The notes below the pieces were generated by a model. That model worked only from the letters and a program-made list of their open reading frames with translations. It was not told the DNA's origin and did no database searches. The translations under genes were made by a program, and so were the position numbers. Below, piece after piece: positions 23,558 to 27,175 of a DNA stretch of 27,175 nucleotides. Position 1 is the stretch's first letter, and every line of letters starts with the position of its first letter. This stretch comes from Deltaproteobacteria bacterium (lineage in GTDB: Bacteria; Desulfobacterota; Desulfobacteria; Desulfobacterales; UBA11574): NCBI GenBank assembly GCA_019313505.1, contig JAFDBA010000071.1, positions 1-27,175 of the forward strand, read 5' to 3'.

Positions 23558-25642
23558 ATGAAAACGTTACTCAAAACTGAAATCGGTGGAAGAACATTGA
23601 GCATCGAAACCGGAAAAGTCGCCAAACAGGCATCCGGTTCGGTTGTAGTTCAATATGGAGAGACCATTGTACTTGTTGCAGTCGTATCTTCTCAAGAAGA
23701 ACGTACCATAGATTTTTTGCCGCTCACCGTTGAATATCAGGAAAAGGGATATGCGGCGGGCCGAATACCCGGGAATTATTTCAGACGCGAAATCGGCAGG
23801 CCCAGTGAAAAAGAAACCCTGACCGCCCGCCTTATAGACCGTCCCATCAGGCCGCTTTTCCCCAAAGAATACCGATGTGAAACCCAGGTTATTGCAACAG
23901 TACTCTCCATGGAGCAGGGGAATGATCCTGACATTCTGGCAATGATAGGGACATCTGCTGCTCTTGAAATATCGGATATTCCATTTGCGGGGCCGATTGC
24001 ATGTGTACGTGTGGGCCGGGTAGACGGTCAATTCAAAATAAATCCTGCCATAGATGAAAACACAAATATGGACATCAACATCATTGTTGCCGGCTCAAAA
24101 ACCGGTGTTGTAATGGTAGAAGGCGGTGGCAATATTGTTAGTGAATCTGATATGCTTGAAGCAATCTTTTTCGGCCATAAGGCTATGCAACCGCTTTTAG
24201 ATATGCAAGTGAAACTAAAAGAAATCAACGGAGTGCCGAAACGGCCCTTTACCCCGCCCCAAAGAGATGTTGAACTGGTTGAAAAAATTGAACCCCAGGC
24301 ATCTCCACGGATCTACGAAGCTTTGATGATACCTGAAAAAACTAAACGCAGCGCTGCACTTAGGACAATAAAATCAGTCATTTTTGAACAGCTCGGGGAA
24401 GACTATCTGGATCGCAAAAGGGAAGTAAATAATATATTTAATGACACACTCAAAAAAATCAGCAGAGACGTTGTTCTTAAAGAAAGGCGTCGAATTGATA
24501 ATAGAAAATTTGATGAAATACGGCCGATTACATGTGAGGTCGGTATATTGCCAAGACCCCATGGCAGTGCTCTTTTTACACGTGGGGAAACCCAGGTGAT
24601 ATGTGTGCTGACCCTCGGGTCTGGTAGGGATGAGCAGCGTGTGGAGACGCTACTCGGAGAAGAACAGAGGCCCTTTATGCTCCATTACAATTTTCCGCCG
24701 TATTCTGTAGGAGAAGTCAGACGCATCGGCGGACCGAGCCGCAGGGATATCGGCCACGGCGGACTGTCCACCAGAGCCATAGAAAAAGCTCTGCCGGCCA
24801 AGGAAGAATTTGACTATACCATCCGCCTTGTTTCAGAAGTCTTGGAGTCCAACGGATCTTCATCCATGGGGACCGTATGTTCGGGTACCCTGGCGCTAAT
24901 GGACGGTGGCGTTCCAATCAAAGCTCCGGTTTCCGGTATTGCCATGGGGCTTGTCAAGGAAGGAGATGATGTGGTTATCCTGTCGGATATTCTTGGAGAT
25001 GAAGACCACACCGGTGATATGGATTTTAAGGTTGCCGGCACAAAAGACGGTATAACCGCGCTCCAGATGGATATAAAAATTCATGAACTTTCCAGGGATA
25101 TTATGGGAAAAGCTCTTGAACAGGCACGTGTGGGTCGGCTTCATATCCTTGACAGGATGTTAGAAGCTCTTAATGAACCTCGCGACCAAATTTCCCCCTA
25201 TGCACCGACAATCATTACCATGAATATTAATCCCGACAAGATCCGTGAAGTCATAGGTCCCGGGGGAAAAATCATCAGGGCAATTCAAACTGAAACCGAT
25301 ACAAAACTTGAAATAGATGATCAGGGTGTGATCAAAATTGCCGCTTTTTCCAAAGAAGAAGCTGATGCCGCCGTGAAGATGATCGATGAAATTGTAAGGG
25401 AACCCGAAGTGGGAGAAATTTATGAAGGGAAGGTTGTAAAGATCATGGATTTTGGTGCGTTTGTCCAGCTAATGCCCGGAACAGACGGTCTTGTGCACAT
25501 CTCACAACTCGCCGATCACCGGGTAAACAAAGTATCTGATATTGTAAAGGAAGGGGATCTTATCAAAGTCAAGGTGCTTGAAATCAACAGAGACGGGAAA
25601 ATCCGTCTGAGCCACAAAGCTGTCCTTGAAGAGGAAAAATAG
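23558..25642 (+). CDS. pnp: Polyribonucleotide nucleotidyltransferase (PNPase)
   Basis: 694 residues, full length. Two RNase PH domains (about 1-215 and 300-545; TLTARLIDRPIRPLFP, GTRE-like GEEQRPFMLHYNFPPYSVGE, KAPVSGIAMGL), a linking helical domain, then a KH domain (IREVIGPGGKIIRAIQTET) and an S1 domain (GEIYEGKVVKIMDFGAFVQLMPGTDGLVHISQL). PNPase degrades RNA 3'-to-5' by phosphorolysis and can add tails. A TAGGAGA site precedes the ATG. It ends just seven bases before the proposed start of the M16 protease. Confidence 0.98.
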   Translation: MKTLLKTEIGGRTLSIETGKVAKQASGSVVVQYGETIVLVAVVSSQEERTIDFLPLTVEYQEKGYAAGRIPGNYFRREIGRPSEKETLTARLIDRPIRPLFPKEYRCETQVIATVLSMEQGNDPDILAMIGTSAALEISDIPFAGPIACVRVGRVDGQFKINPAIDENTNMDINIIVAGSKTGVVMVEGGGNIVSESDMLEAIFFGHKAMQPLLDMQVKLKEINGVPKRPFTPPQRDVELVEKIEPQASPRIYEALMIPEKTKRSAALRTIKSVIFEQLGEDYLDRKREVNNIFNDTLKKISRDVVLKERRRIDNRKFDEIRPITCEVGILPRPHGSALFTRGETQVICVLTLGSGRDEQRVETLLGEEQRPFMLHYNFPPYSVGEVRRIGGPSRRDIGHGGLSTRAIEKALPAKEEFDYTIRLVSEVLESNGSSSMGTVCSGTLALMDGGVPIKAPVSGIAMGLVKEGDDVVILSDILGDEDHTGDMDFKVAGTKDGITALQMDIKIHELSRDIMGKALEQARVGRLHILDRMLEALNEPRDQISPYAPTIITMNINPDKIREVIGPGGKIIRAIQTETDTKLEIDDQGVIKIAAFSKEEADAAVKMIDEIVREPEVGEIYEGKVVKIMDFGAFVQLMPGTDGLVHISQLADHRVNKVSDIVKEGDLIKVKVLEINRDGKIRLSHKAVLEEEK

Positions 25643-25649
25643 ACTAATA

Positions 25650-26915
25650 ATGGATCACTTTGTAAATAAAACCGCACTTACTAACGGCATCAGGATTGTC
25701 ACTAAAAAAATGCCCCATGTTCATTCTGTATCAATGGGCGTATGGGTAAATGTCGGTGCCCGGGATGAGTCGTCATCTGAAAGCGGTCTTTCACATTTTA
25801 TTGAACATATGATCTTTAAGGGTACAGAAAAACGGACCGCTTTTCAGATTGCCAAAGAATTTGATGCAATCGGAGGCCAGACAAACGCTTTTACAAGTGC
25901 TGAAAATACGTGTTACCACGCAAAGGTTATGGACACCCATTTAGAAACCATGGTCGATATTCTTTCTGATATATTTTTAAACTCTATGTTTGACGAAAAA
26001 GAGGTTGAAAATGAGCGTGCTGTTATTCTTCAGGAAATCGCCATGGTGGAAGACAGCCCGGATGAATACATTCATCTGCTTTCCGGAAGTAATTTTTGGG
26101 GGGATAATTCTCTGGGACGATCAGTCCTCGGCACTCGCGAAAAAGTTGCAGGTTTTAATTCCCATGCCATTAAGGGATTTTTTCACAAGTTTTATCAACC
26201 CGAACGTATTGTCATTTCGGTTGCAGGCAACCTGGAGCACAACCGCCTTATGGATCTTATCGGGCCGGTTTTTGAATCAATTCGTTCGGGCAACAGTTTT
26301 CCCGAACGCATTACACCCCAAGGTCGCAGCAAGGTTAACCTGCACCAGAGAGAGTTGGAACAAGTTCATATCTGTCTGGGGACAAAAGGTATATCCATAA
26401 CCGACCCGCGGCGGTATGCGTATTCCCTAATGAACACTATTCTCGGGGGAAACATGAGTTCAAGGCTGTTTCAGGAGATACGCGAACAAAGAGGCCTGGC
26501 TTACTCTGTCTATTCCTTTATCTCATCTTACGTGGACACCGGCATGTTCGGAGCCTATGCAGGCGTCAACCCTAATAACGCCTGTAAATCAACCGAACTG
26601 ATTCTGAAAGAAATCTCCAGGCTTAAACAAATGCGTGTTGATCCAAACGAACTGAAAGATGCCAAGGCGCATACAAAGGGAAACATCATGCTTGCATCAG
26701 AAAGTAACGACAACCAGATGGTGCGACTGGCACAGAATGAAACTCATTTTGGACGTTATATCCCTTTGGAAGAGATTGCAAATAACATCGAATCGGTTAC
26801 CCAAGACGACATCCTCCATCTGGCTGAAGGCCTTTTTCAAAAAGGTCGGTTTGCGCTGACCCTATTAGGACCGGTTACCCATGAGAATGATTTTAACGAT
26901 ATTCTAACCCTCTAA
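25650..26915 (+). CDS. M16-family zinc metalloprotease (processing-peptidase type)
   Basis: 421 residues from ATG 25650; a TTG at 25626 inside pnp is an unlikely alternative. The inverted zinc motif HFIEH (HxxEH, in LSHFIEHMIFKGTEKR) and the downstream Glu in ENERAVILQEIAMVEDSPDEYIH are present. The C-terminal half has the NTILGGNMSSRLFQEIREQRGLAYSVYSF block of the non-catalytic M16 half. It resembles the mitochondrial processing peptidase beta/YmxG group that follows pnp in many bacteria. The substrate is unknown; no signal peptide is visible, so a cytoplasmic location is expected. Confidence 0.94.
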   Translation: MDHFVNKTALTNGIRIVTKKMPHVHSVSMGVWVNVGARDESSSESGLSHFIEHMIFKGTEKRTAFQIAKEFDAIGGQTNAFTSAENTCYHAKVMDTHLETMVDILSDIFLNSMFDEKEVENERAVILQEIAMVEDSPDEYIHLLSGSNFWGDNSLGRSVLGTREKVAGFNSHAIKGFFHKFYQPERIVISVAGNLEHNRLMDLIGPVFESIRSGNSFPERITPQGRSKVNLHQRELEQVHICLGTKGISITDPRRYAYSLMNTILGGNMSSRLFQEIREQRGLAYSVYSFISSYVDTGMFGAYAGVNPNNACKSTELILKEISRLKQMRVDPNELKDAKAHTKGNIMLASESNDNQMVRLAQNETHFGRYIPLEEIANNIESVTQDDILHLAEGLFQKGRFALTLLGPVTHENDFNDILTL

Positions 26916-26918
26916 TTT

Positions 26919-27030
26919 CAGGGCTACTGACCTGGCGTAAATTCAGATTCAACATATTTTAATGAGGAATCCACACCTTGAGGGCATATAAAAGATGAAC
27001 GTCGAACATCGAACGTTGAGCATCGAATAA
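26919..27030 (+). repeat. Dispersed repeat family C, copy 2
   Basis: Matches 8053-8155 from CAGGGCTACTGA onward (AAATTCAGATTCAACATATT, TTGAGGG, ATATAAAAGATGAACGTC). It begins four bases after the M16 gene stop. The tail, GAACATCGAACGTTGAGCAT with CGAA words, is inverted relative to CATTCGACGTTCGACGTTGA near the window end (27147 onward). Confidence 0.8.
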
Positions 27031-27063
27031 TGTATTTTACCATTTATAATAAAGACAAAGTGA

Positions 27064-27175
27064 CCCGCCCGCCTCGCCTGAGCGAGCCAACAAAAGGACG
27101 AAGAGCATTGAGTACGGCTCGCGATGGCGGGCAGGAGCGCCTTCCACATTCGACGTTCGACGTTGAACGTTCGAT
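27064..27175. repeat. GC-rich inverted repeat followed by CGTTCGA words, at window edge
   Basis: GCCCGCCTCGC...GAGCGAGCC (27068-27088) pairs with GGCTCGCGATGGCGGGC (27116-27132), giving an imperfect stem around about 27 bases. A tract of CGACGTT/GAACGTTCGA words follows up to the end. It resembles the other mobile-looking palindromic elements. Nothing coding is visible from 26916 to 27175. Confidence 0.65.

Noticed and set aside
1..27175. CRISPR array, prophage, insertion sequence with transposase, or defence island
   Set aside because: No regularly spaced direct repeats with spacers, and no integrase, transposase or Cas-like product in any supported frame.

Overview
The window looks like a chromosomal segment of a Desulfobacterota bacterium (old Deltaproteobacteria), most like Desulfobacterales. 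I infer this from gene order (infC-rpmI-rplT-pheS-pheT-merR, then rimP-nusA-infB-ylxP-rbfA-nrnA-truB-rpsO-pnp-M16 protease), from the accessory families (two CxxCxxxCC/YkgJ-type proteins beside a dGTPase, a stand-alone HsdR-N-like protein, a ChaN fusion) and from many palindromic intergenic repeats. No search was run, so the assignment is by recognition only.

Layout. 1-713 is the C-terminal part of a succinate-semialdehyde-type aldehyde dehydrogenase cut by the window edge, followed by a small cysteine-rich membrane protein (803-1285). 1376-7280 is all on the minus strand: a large exported M1 peptidase/ChaN/PDZ fusion, two cysteine-cluster proteins and a dGTPase-like HD hydrolase. From 7495 onward everything is on the plus strand: an HsdR-N-like protein, a nucleoside deaminase, then the translation genes. 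infC (IF3) appears to start at a rare AUA codon behind a strong ribosome binding site. rpmI (L35) lacks its first ~16 codons. rplT, pheS, pheT and a MerR regulator follow. The 14.7-15.15 kb gap holds a repeat, the 3' half of a tRNA-Gly(CCC), a palindrome and a clear intrinsic terminator. The rimP-to-M16 block runs from 15187 to 26915, with tight overlaps between ylxP, rbfA, nrnA and truB.

How the genes work together. The plus-strand half is a ribosome and RNA housekeeping cluster: initiation factors IF2 and IF3, ribosomal proteins L35, L20 and S15, ribosome maturation (RimP, RbfA), transcription elongation/termination (NusA), tRNA charging (PheST) and modification (TruB), and RNA turnover (NrnA, PNPase). 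These genes are ordinary; the joins between them are not.

The unusual content is mostly between genes: at least six families of palindromic or inverted repeats. Several touch stop codons (dgt, truB, infC, the HsdR-N-like gene) or sit beside damaged genes (rpmI, tRNA-Gly). I found no CRISPR array, prophage, transposase or recognisable defence operon. The best leads are the AUA starts and truncated L35, the split tRNA, the repeats that join coding ends, the recent tandem duplication in nusA, and the M1-ChaN-PDZ fusion.
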